Source of the DNA: Pseudomonadota bacterium
GTDB lineage: Bacteria; Desulfobacterota; Binatia; Binatales; Binataceae
DNA: 64,000 nucleotides
Assembly: GCA_021325355.1 (NCBI GenBank)
Contig: JAJPHI010000011.1
Span: 124,001 to 188,000 of the forward strand
Direction of reading: 5' to 3'
Under the pieces are notes generated by a model. The model was not told the origin of the DNA, ran no database searches, and saw only the letters and a list, made by a program, of their open reading frames with translations. Positions 1 through 10,751 of this stretch are shown here, one piece after another (the stretch's first letter is position 1; the number at the start of each line of letters is the position of its first letter). The position numbers were made by a program, and so were the translations under genes.

Positions 1-477
1 AGCGAGGAGGCCACGGCTGTCGTCCCCTCGCTCATCCGCCGCCATAAGTATGGGCGCGACCAGTCGCTGAGCCATGCGCTCGCCGAGTGCCTGACCGATC
101 CGTTGCCGCTTGCCGAAAACGGCTACGACCTTGTCCTGCCCGTGCCGCTCCATCCGGAGCGGCTGCGCTGGCGCGGTTTCAACCAGGCGGCCCTGCTCGG
201 CATGGAGGTCGCGCGGCGTCTCGGCAGCAGGCTTGCGGTCAACGTGCTGATGCGCACCCGGGCAACTCCGGCGCAGACCGCCCAGGATCGCCGTCAGCGG
301 CAGCGCAACGTGCACGACGCCTTCCGCGTCGCCCGGCCGGCGGCGGTCGCAAGTCGCCGGGTGCTGCTGGTGGACGACGTGATGACCACCGGGGCCACGG
401 TCGATGAGTGTGCGCGGACCCTGCTCGGCAGCGGCGCGCGCCGCGTCGATGTTCTTGCACTGGCGCGCGCGCTATGA
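1..477 (+). CDS. comF: ComF family phosphoribosyltransferase (5' truncated by window edge)
   Basis: Frame is open from base 1; PRTase motif VLLVDDVMTTGATVDECA and LVLPVPLHPERLRWRGFNQA typical of ComF. Confidence 0.9.
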   Translation, partial: SEEATAVVPSLIRRHKYGRDQSLSHALAECLTDPLPLAENGYDLVLPVPLHPERLRWRGFNQAALLGMEVARRLGSRLAVNVLMRTRATPAQTAQDRRQRQRNVHDAFRVARPAAVASRRVLLVDDVMTTGATVDECARTLLGSGARRVDVLALARAL

Positions 478-1046
478 GCCTCGTGCGACGCGCATCGTGG
501 GAGAAACGTCATCGCGACGCGGCTCCCGGCCCACCCGAACCCTGCTTGCTCGAGCTGCTGCCGGTGATCCCGCCCGGTCTCGCGCTCGATATAGCTGCCG
601 GTACCGGACGCAACGCGATCGCTCTCGCCCGCGCCGGCTTTCGCGTCGTCGCGGCCGACTACTCGGTCGCGGCGATGCGCACGGTCGGGCGGCTCGCGGC
701 GCTCGAGCATCTGCCGATCTTCCCGCTCATCACCGACCTCGAAGAGTCCTTCCCGTTTCGCCACGCGGTCTTCGACCTCGTCGTCAACATCTCCTACCTC
801 GACCGCCGGCTCGTGCCGCAGTTGAAACGCGCGCTGCGGATCGGTGGCGTGCTGCTGTTCGATACCTTTACGATAGCTCAGCTTCCGCTCGGCCATCCCC
901 ATGATCCGAAGTTCATGCTGCAGCATGACGAACTGCGCGCGATACTTGCCGACATGGAGATGCTTCACTACCGCGAGGGCCTGACGACCTATGCTTCTGG
1001 GCGGCAGGCGTGGCGCGCGACGGCCCTCGCTCGGCGTATCGCGTAA
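474..1046 (+). CDS. class I SAM-dependent methyltransferase
   Basis: ALDIAAGTGRNAIALARAGFRVVAADYS SAM-binding motif; ATGA overlap with comF stop. Confidence 0.85.
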   Translation: MSLVRRASWEKRHRDAAPGPPEPCLLELLPVIPPGLALDIAAGTGRNAIALARAGFRVVAADYSVAAMRTVGRLAALEHLPIFPLITDLEESFPFRHAVFDLVVNISYLDRRLVPQLKRALRIGGVLLFDTFTIAQLPLGHPHDPKFMLQHDELRAILADMEMLHYREGLTTYASGRQAWRATALARRIA

Positions 1047-1047
1047 A

Positions 1048-2082
1048 ATGGCGCGCTTAACCTACAAGGCCGCGGGCGTCGATATTGAGCGCAAGGAACG
1101 GCTGGTGCCGATCTTTCGCCGGCTCTCGCGCGCGACGCTGTCAAAACAGGTGCTGGGTGCGATCGGCGGCTTCGGTGCGATGATCGATCTGGACGGCGCC
1201 GCCCGTCTCGCACGACCCGTGCTGGTGGCCGGCGCCGACGGCGTCGGCACCAAGCTCAAGATTGCCTTCGCGACCGGCCGCCATGACAGCGTCGGCATCG
1301 ATTGCGTCGCGATGTGCGTCAACGACATCGTCTGCCATGGCGCGCGCCCGCTGTTTTTTCTTGATTACATCGGTTGCGGCCGTCTCGACGAGGCAACCGC
1401 CATCGCCATCGTTCGGGGGCTTGCCCGCGGATGCAAACTGGCGGGCGCGTCGCTGGTCGGCGGCGAAACGGCGCAGATGCCCGGACTGTACCAGCCCGGC
1501 GAGTACGACCTTGCCGGCTTCGCCGTCGGTATCGTTCCGCGCGATCGCATCCCGCAGCCGGCAACGATGCGTGTCGGCGACGTGCTCGTCGGGCTGGCGT
1601 CGAGCGGATTGCACTCGAACGGCTTCTCACTCGCGCGCAAGGTCCTGCTGGAACGCGGCCGATTGCGCCTCGGCGCGCATCTGGCCGAGCTTGGCTGCAC
1701 GCTCGGCGATGAGCTTCTGCGTCCCACCATCATTTATGTAAAACTCGCCCTCGAACTGTTCGAGCGGTTTGCCATCAAGGGGCTCGCTAACATCACCGGC
1801 GGCGGCATCCCGGAGAACCTCCCGCGCGTGCTGCCGAAGGGATTGCGCGCTACCATCGCACGCGGGAGCTGGCCCGTACCGCCGATCTTTGATCTGATTC
1901 AGCGCCGCGGCAAAATCGATCGCGCCGAGATGGACCGCGCCTTCAACAATGGCATCGGGATGGTTGCCGTGGCCGCGCCCGACCAGGCTGACGCGATCGT
2001 CAGCTTTCTCAAGCGTCGCCGGCAGCCGGCATATATCATCGGCTCCCTGGAACGCGGCGCGCGCGGCGTGACCTACCGATGA
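1048..2082 (+). CDS. purM: phosphoribosylformylglycinamidine cyclo-ligase
   Basis: LTYKAAGVDI, GVGTKLKIA, ITGGGIPENLPRVLP; followed by purN with overlapping start/stop. Confidence 0.95.
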   Translation: MARLTYKAAGVDIERKERLVPIFRRLSRATLSKQVLGAIGGFGAMIDLDGAARLARPVLVAGADGVGTKLKIAFATGRHDSVGIDCVAMCVNDIVCHGARPLFFLDYIGCGRLDEATAIAIVRGLARGCKLAGASLVGGETAQMPGLYQPGEYDLAGFAVGIVPRDRIPQPATMRVGDVLVGLASSGLHSNGFSLARKVLLERGRLRLGAHLAELGCTLGDELLRPTIIYVKLALELFERFAIKGLANITGGGIPENLPRVLPKGLRATIARGSWPVPPIFDLIQRRGKIDRAEMDRAFNNGIGMVAVAAPDQADAIVSFLKRRRQPAYIIGSLERGARGVTYR

Positions 2083-2741
2083 GCACCGCGGCGCCGGTCA
2101 AACTCGGTGTGCTGATCTCCGGTGAAGGCACCAATCTCCAGGCCATGATCGACGCCGTCGCCAGAGGCGAGCTCTGCGCCGACCTGCGCGTGGTGATTGC
2201 CAACCGCGCCGAGGCCGGCGGACTGCGCCGCGCCGAACGCGCGCGGATCCCCTGCGAGGTTATCAGTCATCGGGACTTCACCACGCGTGAGGACTTCGAT
2301 CGCGCCCTGGTGCGCGCCCTGCAATCGCACGAGGTCGAGCTGGTCGCCTGCGCCGGCTTCATGCGACTGCTGTCGCCGGTGATGCTGCGGGCGTTTCCCA
2401 ACCGGATCCTCAATATTCACCCGGCGCTCTGCCCGGCGTTTCCCGGCGTCGATGCGGTCCGGCAGGCGCTCGCCTATGGTGCCCGCTTCACAGGATGCAC
2501 GGTCTTCTTCGTGACCGAAGGCGTCGATGATGGCCCGGTCATTATCCAGGCGGTCGTCCCGATTCTCCCCGAAGACGACGAGGCGAGCCTGGCCGCGCGC
2601 ATCCACGCCGAGGAGCATCGCATCTATCCCTACGCGATCCGCCTCTACCAGGAGGGTCGGCTGGAGGTGCGCGGGCGCAAGGTCCTGATTCGCGATTATC
2701 CGCCCGCCGCATCCGTTGCCCTAATCAATCCGCGACCGTGA
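2079..2741 (+). CDS. purN: phosphoribosylglycinamide formyltransferase
   Basis: LGVLISGEGTNLQAMIDA, RILNIHPALCPAFPG, ATGA overlap with purM. Confidence 0.95.
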   Translation: MSTAAPVKLGVLISGEGTNLQAMIDAVARGELCADLRVVIANRAEAGGLRRAERARIPCEVISHRDFTTREDFDRALVRALQSHEVELVACAGFMRLLSPVMLRAFPNRILNIHPALCPAFPGVDAVRQALAYGARFTGCTVFFVTEGVDDGPVIIQAVVPILPEDDEASLAARIHAEEHRIYPYAIRLYQEGRLEVRGRKVLIRDYPPAASVALINPRP

Positions 2742-3421
2742 AACTCGCGATTATCGTGCCGGTGCTCGATGAAGCGCCGGTGATCGCGGCGACCCTGCGC
2801 GCCCTCCGCGCCGCTGACCCCACCGCCACGATCGTCGTGGTCGATGGCGGCAGCCGCGATGGCAGTTGCGCGGTCGCGCGCCCGCTTTGTGATCGCTTGA
2901 TCGAGGCTCCGCGCGGGCGCGCCGTGCAAATGAATGCGGGCGCCGCGACGGCCGCCGGCGCCGACGTTTTCGCCTTCGTCCACGCCGATACCCGCGTGCC
3001 GATCACCTTCGCGCGCGCGATTGAACAGGCTTTAAGCGATCCGCGCGCGGTGGGCGGTCGCTTTGACCTTGACCTCGATGATCCGGCCTGGCGCTACCGG
3101 ATGCTCGCGGCGCTGATCAATCTGCGCTCACGCCTGATGCGCAGCGCAACCGGTGACCAGGCGATATTCGTGCGCCGCGACTCCTTTGTTCGGCTCGGTG
3201 GCTTTCGCGAGATTGACTTGTGCGAGGACGTTGACTTCGTCCGCCGGCTGCGACGCTGCGGCCGTCTCGTGTGCCTGCGGGAGCGAGTGGTCACTTCGGC
3301 GCGGCGATGGCGGCGGGGCGGTTTTCTGCGCACCATCCTGCGCATGTGGATAATCAAGTCCCTGTTTCTTGCCGGCGCGTCGCCCGCCTGGCTGCGGCGC
3401 CATTACGTCGATGCGCGCTAG
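2738..3421 (+). CDS. glycosyltransferase family 2 (TIGR04283-like)
   Basis: LAIIVPVLDEAPVIAATL, VVDGGSRDGS, GRAVQMNAGAATAAGADVFAFVHADTRVP. Confidence 0.85.
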   Translation: MKLAIIVPVLDEAPVIAATLRALRAADPTATIVVVDGGSRDGSCAVARPLCDRLIEAPRGRAVQMNAGAATAAGADVFAFVHADTRVPITFARAIEQALSDPRAVGGRFDLDLDDPAWRYRMLAALINLRSRLMRSATGDQAIFVRRDSFVRLGGFREIDLCEDVDFVRRLRRCGRLVCLRERVVTSARRWRRGGFLRTILRMWIIKSLFLAGASPAWLRRHYVDAR

Positions 3422-6039
3422 CGGACCGATCGCGGCAAAGCCACCCGGCCGTTGCGGTAGCTCGTCACCGTGATCGTCGTCGGACTGGCCTCGACGCTGA
3501 TGGCGCCGTCTTCGTCGGTGCGCAGCACCGTGGCATGCGCCGCGCGATAGCGCGCAATGACTTCCGCGGCCGGGAAGTGAAAGCGATTGTGATAACCCAG
3601 CGAAATGACCGCCAGCGCCGGACTGACCGCCGCCACAAACGCCGCGCTCGACGAGGTATGGCTGCCGTGATGCGGCACCTTGAGCACCGCCGCGCGCAGA
3701 TTCGCTCCGGCGGCGATAAGCTCGCGTTCGCCCTTCGCTTCGAGGTCGCCCGCAAAGAGAATCGACGACGCCCCGTAGTCGAGCCGCACCACCATCGAGG
3801 AGTTGTTTTCCTTGAGCTCGGCCATCGTCGCGAGTGGTCCGAGGCATCGCAGCAGCACGCCACCGATAGCCGTCGGCGGATGCGCCGCATTGCAGGTCGC
3901 GCTTGCCGTCGGCGCGCGCCGCAGCGCGTCGAGCAGAACCCCGTACGTGATATCCGGGCTTTCGACGCCGCTGGTCCAGAAGGCGCCGACTCTGAAATTG
4001 CGCACGATATAGATCAATCCGCCGTAGTGATCGCGATCCGGATGGCTCAGCAGCACGTAATCCACCTGCATGATCTTTTGCGACCACAGATAAGGCGCGA
4101 CGATCCGCTCGCCCGGATCGAACGCGCCGCCGAACGCGCCGCCCCCATCGATCAGCATCACGCGCGATCCCGGGAAGCGCACCACCGCGGCGTCACCTTC
4201 GCCGACCGCGAGAAAGGTGATGCGCAGGTCAGGGCACAGATAGCGCTGCTGCAGCCAGTAGGCGACGTCGATCGCGAGCGCAACGCTCAGCGCGGCGCCA
4301 CACCACCGGCGCAACCCTGCTCTCGATGACGTCGTTGAAGAGCGCTCCAGCCGTCCGACTTGCGCAAGGATGCCTGCCCCCGCTAGCGGCGCGGTCAGCC
4401 AAAGCAGCAGCAAGCCGTAGATGATCACCAGCTCGAGCGGAGTCGGCGTAAAAATCCGATACCATGCCAGCGGCCAGTGCCTGAACCAGACCGCGAGCCG
4501 CGTCCCCAGCCCGGCGAGTCGACCCGCCCCGATCAGAATCGGCGCGGCTATCCGCTCCGAGACCAGGCTTATCGCGCTCGCCAGCAGGCCCAGAACGACC
4601 GACCCGAAGCCCATGATCGGCACCACCACGGCGTTGGCCACGATGCCGACCAGGGAGAACTGATTAAAATGGAACGCGGTCAGCGGCGCAGTTCCCAGCG
4701 CCGCCCAGAACGACACCGCGATATATCCGGCGATCGTCTCCGCCCACAGATTAAGACGCGAACGCGGCAGATCCACGGCGAAGGGATTGGCGTAATGCCA
4801 TCGCCACCAGGCCGCGAACCGACCCATCCCGAGCAGGATGAACAGGACCGAGGCGAACGAAAGCTGAAAGCCGATATCCGCCGTCGATCCGGGCAAGGCA
4901 ATGATCAGCACCAGCGCGGCCAGCGCGAGGCTGGAAACCAGCTCGCGCGAGCGATCCAGCGCGATCGCCAGCGCATAACTGAGCACCATCACGAGAGCGC
5001 GGATGGTCGAGACGCGATGGCCCGCGATGGCGGCATAGGCGCACACCGCGATTACGCTCGCCAGCGCGGCGACCTTGTTGGCGTAGCCCCGAATCATCAG
5101 CGCCGGCGCGCCGAAGCCAATCAGTAGACGCACGCAAAAGAACGCGGTCGCGAAGACCAGGCCCAGATGCAGCCCGGATATGACCAGCAGATGGGCCATG
5201 CCGGTCAGCGCAAAGTCGTCGCGCAGTTGCTCGCCGATCCCACCGCGATCGCCGATAATCAGCGCGCGCATCTCGACGTTCTCCGGATAGGTCAGGTGCG
5301 CGTCGATAAAATGCGCAATATGCTCGCGGACCGCCTCGACCCGCACCGCAATCGGAAACGGCCGCTGCCCGATAAGCTCATAAGGATGCGGCGCCGATCG
5401 CGTGGCGCGCACGAACATCGACGCGTCGATCCCCTGCCGCAAAAGCCATCCGCGATAATCGAACTCGCCCGGATTGCCGTCGTTGCGCGGAAAGCGCAGC
5501 CGCGCGGTTACCCGCAGCTCGTCGCCGATGCGCAAAGGAAAGCTCTCGGCGAGGGAAACGCGAATATGGCCGTCGGTCGGGCTCAAAGCTTCCCCCGCCA
5601 GACCGGCGCGCTCCACTCTGAGGCTCAGGCGAAGGCCCGCGCGCTCCTCTTCGATCCGCTCCGGCGCCTGATCGAGGTACCCCTCAACCGTCACCGTCGA
5701 ACCATCCGCGAAACGCCCGAGACTCCGCGCGCCGCCGGCAGGATTCAGCAGCTCATACACCGGGCTGGTGGCCGCCGCGGCCAGTGCCAGCAAGGCCAGC
5801 AGAACGCCCTCGCGCCGATAGTTCCATAGCATCAGCGCGACGGCCGCGAGCCCCACCGTCGCCGCGCTCCCTGGCGGCGCATGGAAGTGACAGTTGCCCG
5901 CAGCGTCGCCGATAAGCAGCGCCGCCGTGACCGTGTAAAGCGGGGGCGCGTCAGCGACGATCGCGAGCGCCCACGCATATAGCTGGCTCGCCTGGAGAAC
6001 GAGCGGCGCCGCCCGCCAGCCGCTCCTCTCGGCCGGCAC
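3418..6039 (-). CDS. comEC: DNA internalization-related competence protein ComEC/Rec2
   Basis: ComEC membrane domain (LTGMAHLLVISGLHLGLV) plus C-terminal metallo-beta-lactamase domain (LLSHPDRDHYGGL, LKVPHHGSHTSSS). Confidence 0.93.
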   Translation of the reverse strand: MPAERSGWRAAPLVLQASQLYAWALAIVADAPPLYTVTAALLIGDAAGNCHFHAPPGSAATVGLAAVALMLWNYRREGVLLALLALAAAATSPVYELLNPAGGARSLGRFADGSTVTVEGYLDQAPERIEEERAGLRLSLRVERAGLAGEALSPTDGHIRVSLAESFPLRIGDELRVTARLRFPRNDGNPGEFDYRGWLLRQGIDASMFVRATRSAPHPYELIGQRPFPIAVRVEAVREHIAHFIDAHLTYPENVEMRALIIGDRGGIGEQLRDDFALTGMAHLLVISGLHLGLVFATAFFCVRLLIGFGAPALMIRGYANKVAALASVIAVCAYAAIAGHRVSTIRALVMVLSYALAIALDRSRELVSSLALAALVLIIALPGSTADIGFQLSFASVLFILLGMGRFAAWWRWHYANPFAVDLPRSRLNLWAETIAGYIAVSFWAALGTAPLTAFHFNQFSLVGIVANAVVVPIMGFGSVVLGLLASAISLVSERIAAPILIGAGRLAGLGTRLAVWFRHWPLAWYRIFTPTPLELVIIYGLLLLWLTAPLAGAGILAQVGRLERSSTTSSRAGLRRWCGAALSVALAIDVAYWLQQRYLCPDLRITFLAVGEGDAAVVRFPGSRVMLIDGGGAFGGAFDPGERIVAPYLWSQKIMQVDYVLLSHPDRDHYGGLIYIVRNFRVGAFWTSGVESPDITYGVLLDALRRAPTASATCNAAHPPTAIGGVLLRCLGPLATMAELKENNSSMVVRLDYGASSILFAGDLEAKGERELIAAGANLRAAVLKVPHHGSHTSSSAAFVAAVSPALAVISLGYHNRFHFPAAEVIARYRAAHATVLRTDEDGAISVEASPTTITVTSYRNGRVALPRSVR

Positions 6040-6081
6040 CGTCTGCGCTAGCGCATCTGTCTGCAGATCGGACCGGATAGC

Positions 6082-6957
6082 TTATCCGAAGAATCCCGTC
6101 AGATGGGCCACCGTTTCGTCGGGACGCTCCTCCGGGATGAAATGGCCGCAGTCGATAGCGACTCCCTGCACGTCAACCGCCCAGGTCTTCCATACTTCGA
6201 GCATCCCCTGGCCGCGATTCGGGCGGCCGCGCGCGCCCCACAACGCGAGCATCGGCGCTGCAATTCTGGTCCCGGCCTTGCGATCGGCTTCGTCGTACTC
6301 GCAATCGCAACTGATGCCGGCGCGGTAGTCCTCGCACGAGGCATGGATCACCTCCGGGTTGCGAAAAGCCTCGCGATACGCCGCCATCGCTGCGGTGGTA
6401 AAGGCGTCGGCGCTCCCCGCCCATCCCTGCATGCAGTAGTCAAGGAAGTAGTCCGGATCTTTGCCAATCAGGGTTTCCGGAAAGGGTGCTGGCTGCGCGA
6501 GGAAATACCAATGATACGCCGCGCGGGCCGTATGGCGATTCAGACGCTCGAACTGCTCGATGGTCGGGATGATATCCAGCACCGCCAGCCGACGGACGCG
6601 CGCCGGATGGTCGAGCGCGAGCCGATAGCTGACGCGGCCGCCGCGATCATGCCCTGCCAGATCGAAGCGGTCGAAGCCGAGCCGCCCCATCACCTCGACC
6701 ATATCCTGCGCCATTACGCGCTTCGAGTAGGCGAGATGCCGCTCATCGCTGGCCGGCTTGCTGCTCGCGCCGTAACCGCGCAGGTCCGGCAGCACGACCG
6801 TGAACCGCTCCGCGAGTCGCGGCGCGACTTTGTGCCACATCACATGCGTCTGCGGATAGCCATGCAGGAGCAGAAGCGGCGGTCCCTTGCCGGCCACGGC
6901 GACGGCGATTTCGGCGCCCGCCGTGACGATCCTTTTATGATCGAAGCCTTCGAGCAT
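6082..6957 (-). CDS. alpha/beta hydrolase (haloacetate dehalogenase/epoxide hydrolase-like)
   Basis: LLLLHGYPQTHVMWHKVAPRLAE, nucleophile elbow DLAGHDRGGRVSYRLALDHP, catalytic His in AIDCGHFIPEE. Confidence 0.88.
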   Translation of the reverse strand: MLEGFDHKRIVTAGAEIAVAVAGKGPPLLLLHGYPQTHVMWHKVAPRLAERFTVVLPDLRGYGASSKPASDERHLAYSKRVMAQDMVEVMGRLGFDRFDLAGHDRGGRVSYRLALDHPARVRRLAVLDIIPTIEQFERLNRHTARAAYHWYFLAQPAPFPETLIGKDPDYFLDYCMQGWAGSADAFTTAAMAAYREAFRNPEVIHASCEDYRAGISCDCEYDEADRKAGTRIAAPMLALWGARGRPNRGQGMLEVWKTWAVDVQGVAIDCGHFIPEERPDETVAHLTGFFG

Positions 6958-6999
6958 CTGTGCGCGTCCTGAACTCTATCGCTAGCGTTCTGCTAACAG

Positions 7000-8784
7000 C
7001 TAGTCAATTTTTCGCTTCCCGTAATAGGGCAGCATGGTTTCGCCCGACTTGTTCTCCTCGACGGCCGCCTCGCCCGCCTTCGCCGCGGTTTTCGGCGGTC
7101 GCCCGCCGCTGAACGCGCTGTACATCGCGAGCGTGCCGGGCTCGATTACGCCGGGATCGGTCATGATATTCACGCAGGCGGCGCGTCCGCTGTTGAAGGC
7201 CCGCCGCAGCGCCGGCGCGATCTGTTCGGCCTTCTCGACGAATTCGCCATGCGCGCCCAGCCCTTCGGCCGCGCGTTCATAATGGACCACGCCAAGCTCC
7301 GTCGCGATCGCGTTGCCGGGACCCCACGCCAGATCCTGTCCGTGCTTGGACATGCCCCACTGCATGTCGTTGTTGATAATCACCGTCACCGGCAGGTTGT
7401 GGCGCACCGCGGTATCGAATTCCGCGAAATTGAGCCCCACCGAGCCGTCGCCGATCACGCAAACCACCTGGCGCGTCGGATGCGCCGTCTTGGCCGCCAG
7501 CGCGAAGGGGATGCCGATCCCGAGACAGCCGAGGTAACCGTGGCTCAGGAAGCATCCGGGCTGGCGCGCGCGAAAGGCGTTGGCCATCCAGGCGGCGGTC
7601 TCGCCGCCGTCGGCGGCGACGATCGCGTCGGGCGCCAGCGCCTGGACGACTTCACGCGCCATCCGCGCCGGATGGATCGGCCGTTCGGTCTTCATGGCGT
7701 CGTCCCATTTTGATCTTTGGCCGGCGCGCATCGCCGTCAGTTGCTCGATCCACGCCTGATGGTCGTTGAACTTATGCCCGCGCGCGGCCGCAATAGCCTG
7801 GCGCAGAAACTCGCCGCAGTCCGCCACGATCCCCAACTCGATACTGCGTCCGCGTCCGATCTCCTCCGGTTCGATATCGACCTGGATCACCCGCGCGTCT
7901 GACGGAATCAGGCTGTTGCGACCCCCAGTCTGCAGCCCGATTCGGGTACCCAGCAGGATAACCAGATCGGCGCTGCGATTGCCGCGTCGCTGATGGGCCG
8001 CGGGATGGATCGCGCCGAACGCCCCGAAACACAGCGGATGCTCCTCCGAGATTGACCCGCGCGCCTTCGCGTTGGCCATTACCGGCGTATGGGTCAGCTC
8101 CGCAAACTCGGTCAGCGCCTGCGCCGCCTGTGCGAACCAGACGCCGCCACCCGCAAGGATCGCCGGACGCTCGGCCTCGCTCAGCCATTCAAGCGCCTGC
8201 TTCAGCGCCGCCGCACTCGGCCCCGCTGGCGCCTTCGGCCGATAGTTCTGCGGAAACGGCACCTTCTCTTCCTCGGCCCGCGCAAACAGCACATCGATGG
8301 GAATTTCGAGGAAGACCGGTCCGGGACGACCCGAGGTCGCCTGCCGAAACGCCATCGCGACGAATTCGGGGATCCGCTCGACGTGGGTGACCGAATGCGC
8401 CCATTTGGTTATCGGTCGCATCAGCGCGACCTGGTCAATCCCGCCCTGCAAGGGCAGCAGTTCATCGTCGAGCAGCGGACTGCGTCCACCGATAAGAATC
8501 ATCGGAATCGCGTCGAGGTAGGCGTTCGCCACCCCCGTGACGGCGTCGGTGACGCCGGGTCCGGCCGTGACCATCGCCACCCCGGGACGCCCCGTGGCGC
8601 GCGCCCAGCCGTCGGCCATATGGGCCGCCGCCTGTTCATGGCGGGTATCGATGACGCGCAGGCCATGCTCGCGGCAGGCGCCGAAAATCGCGTCGAGATG
8701 GCCGCCATGCAGCGCAAAGACATTGTGCACTTCCTCGCGTTCCAGCGCTCGCACCACCATTTCACCGCCATTGATTCGCGCCAT
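7000..8784 (-). CDS. thiamine pyrophosphate-binding enzyme (acetolactate synthase/2-hydroxyacyl-CoA lyase-like)
   Basis: N-terminal TPP domain [30 protein letters not shown]-terminal [29 protein letters not shown]; start set to internal ATG because upstream extension lacks homologous character. Confidence 0.88.
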   Translation of the reverse strand: MARINGGEMVVRALEREEVHNVFALHGGHLDAIFGACREHGLRVIDTRHEQAAAHMADGWARATGRPGVAMVTAGPGVTDAVTGVANAYLDAIPMILIGGRSPLLDDELLPLQGGIDQVALMRPITKWAHSVTHVERIPEFVAMAFRQATSGRPGPVFLEIPIDVLFARAEEEKVPFPQNYRPKAPAGPSAAALKQALEWLSEAERPAILAGGGVWFAQAAQALTEFAELTHTPVMANAKARGSISEEHPLCFGAFGAIHPAAHQRRGNRSADLVILLGTRIGLQTGGRNSLIPSDARVIQVDIEPEEIGRGRSIELGIVADCGEFLRQAIAAARGHKFNDHQAWIEQLTAMRAGQRSKWDDAMKTERPIHPARMAREVVQALAPDAIVAADGGETAAWMANAFRARQPGCFLSHGYLGCLGIGIPFALAAKTAHPTRQVVCVIGDGSVGLNFAEFDTAVRHNLPVTVIINNDMQWGMSKHGQDLAWGPGNAIATELGVVHYERAAEGLGAHGEFVEKAEQIAPALRRAFNSGRAACVNIMTDPGVIEPGTLAMYSAFSGGRPPKTAAKAGEAAVEENKSGETMLPYYGKRKID

Positions 8785-8918
8785 AACCACCTTCTCCCCG
8801 GTTTTGCGATGAGCTCGCGGCAAACGCCCGTGCGAAGTTTCCGCGCGCCTTTGACGCTTCCTTAGCGCATTGTGTAGGTTCCTCTCAATCGGCCGACAGT
8901 CGGCGCCAAGGAGGAACC

Positions 8919-9680
8919 ATGGCGGGAACGCTCGAGGGCAAGGTCTCATTGATTACTGGTGCCGGATCGGGAATCGGCCGCGCCACGGCGCGCGTCTTTG
9001 CGCGCGAAGGGGCGCGACTCGTGCTGGCTGACGTGGCGGAAGCCGGCGGCCAGGAAACCCTCGCGATGGTCAGGGAAGCGGGCGCCGACGCTATCTTCGT
9101 CCGATGCGACTGTGCCGTCGAGGCCGACGTTAACGCCACCGTCGTCGCCGCCGTCACCAGGTTCGGCCGGCTCGACTGCGCCTTCAACAACGCCGGCATC
9201 GGCGGCGCCGCCAAGCTGACCCATGAGTACAGCCTCGCCGATTGGAACCGCGTGATTGCCGTCAACCTCACCGGCGTATGGCTCTGTATGCGCGCCGAGA
9301 TCGAGCAGATGCTCAAGCAGGGCAGTGGGGTGATCGTCAATACGTCGTCGATCATGGGACTAACCGGCGCGATCCGCGTGCCCGCCTATACCGCCGCCAA
9401 GCACGGCGTTGCAGGATTGACCAAGGCGGCTGCGCTCGAATACGCCCGGCACGGCATCCGGGTTAACGCGGTCTGTCCCGCGCCGATCTACACCCCGCTC
9501 CTGCAGCAAGGCTTCGCCCGCAGACCCGATATCGAAGAGCGCTATATTCGCTCGGAACCCATGAAACGCCTCGGCCAGCCCGAAGAGGTGGCCGAGGCCG
9601 TGGCGTGGCTCTGCTCGGACAAGGCCTCATATGTGACGGGCGTGCCGTTCCCGGTTGACGGCGGTTACATGGCCCAGTAG
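8919..9680 (+). CDS. SDR family NAD(P)-dependent oxidoreductase
   Basis: LITGAGSGIGRATARVFAREGA, NNAGIGG, YTAAKHGVAGLTKAAALEYA. Confidence 0.93.
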   Translation: MAGTLEGKVSLITGAGSGIGRATARVFAREGARLVLADVAEAGGQETLAMVREAGADAIFVRCDCAVEADVNATVVAAVTRFGRLDCAFNNAGIGGAAKLTHEYSLADWNRVIAVNLTGVWLCMRAEIEQMLKQGSGVIVNTSSIMGLTGAIRVPAYTAAKHGVAGLTKAAALEYARHGIRVNAVCPAPIYTPLLQQGFARRPDIEERYIRSEPMKRLGQPEEVAEAVAWLCSDKASYVTGVPFPVDGGYMAQ

Positions 9681-9724
9681 GCCCGTTCGCGGCGCTGTCG
9701 CGCCCCATGAGGCGCAGAACGCGC

Positions 9725-9757
9725 AGGCGCTCCCCGAAGTCCGGAGCGGGAGCGCCT
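9725..9757. terminator. intergenic hairpin between convergent genes (possible bidirectional terminator)
   Basis: 10-bp inverted repeat aggcgctccc...gggagcgcct between SDR stop and gspC stop; no strong U-tract. Confidence 0.4.
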
Positions 9758-9803
9758 TCCGCCACGCCTACACGACAGGCCTCGCGCCCTCCGCGTCGGG
9801 CAA

Positions 9804-10733
9804 TCAGCGGATATTGTAGTACAACTGGATCGGGGCGCCGTTGCGAATCACGTTAAGCGTGATCGCCGGCGAATTCTGCAGCGATTGCAGCAACCCCATG
9901 GCTTTAATCGGATCGCCGACGCTCTGCCCGTTGACGCTCGACAGCAGATCGCCATCCTGCAGCCCGATCTGTTGAAAAACGGAGTTAGGTTGAATCTCCG
10001 TCAGCAGAAACCCGTTCGGCTGTCCGTTGACGACGTTCGGCGTCGCGCGCATCTGGGTGAACAGCGGGGCGGGGTTATTCAATTCGCTGTCCACCATCCG
10101 CCGATCGACCAGAAAGCGATTCTCGCCCAAGGGCCGAATACCCGGACCCTGCATCCCCAGTCGTCCGGGGCCGAACCCGGGACCATCGCGGCCGAAGGCC
10201 GGACGGCGCCGCATAAACCCCGGCATCGGTGGTGGCGGCGGCCCCGGCGCCGGCGTCACCAGGTCCATCTTGATCGCCACGCGATGACCGTTGTGGAGCA
10301 CCACCACCCGATCCGGCTCGACATCCAGGAGCAAACCGGCGTTCGGCACGTTCTCGCCGACCCGATAGAGGGTCTGCACGCCCATCTGATTCTCGAGAAT
10401 AGCGTACGGCTTCCCCGACGAGACGAGCGAGGTTCCCACCAGTCGCCATGGCAGGATCTCATTCTCGACCGGCTGCGACCGCGCCTGCGGCGGCGGCGCC
10501 AGATTGAAGATATCGCGCCGGACGATCGTGTCGTAATACGCCCGCGGCAGCGGCCGCGTCCGCATCGGCGGCATCCGCTGATGAGAAAATTCGGTCGCCC
10601 CCGGCAGGATCGTCGGGGCGTAGTGCAAGCGGATAAGGTCGTTAACGCAGAGGCCGACGAAGGGGATGATCAGAACGCCGAGCAGCACGTTCAGCAGGAA
10701 GGTCTGGCGTTCCGACAAACTGAACCCATTCAT
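9804..10733 (-). CDS. gspC: type II secretion system protein C-like (GspC) with PDZ domain
   Basis: N-terminal TM, YDTIVRRDIFNLAPPP HR-domain signature, C-terminal PDZ (FLLTEIQPNSVFQQIGLQDGDLLSSVNGQSV). Confidence 0.8.
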   Translation of the reverse strand: MNGFSLSERQTFLLNVLLGVLIIPFVGLCVNDLIRLHYAPTILPGATEFSHQRMPPMRTRPLPRAYYDTIVRRDIFNLAPPPQARSQPVENEILPWRLVGTSLVSSGKPYAILENQMGVQTLYRVGENVPNAGLLLDVEPDRVVVLHNGHRVAIKMDLVTPAPGPPPPPMPGFMRRRPAFGRDGPGFGPGRLGMQGPGIRPLGENRFLVDRRMVDSELNNPAPLFTQMRATPNVVNGQPNGFLLTEIQPNSVFQQIGLQDGDLLSSVNGQSVGDPIKAMGLLQSLQNSPAITLNVIRNGAPIQLYYNIR

Positions 10734-10751
10734 GCATCGATCGTCCCCGCC

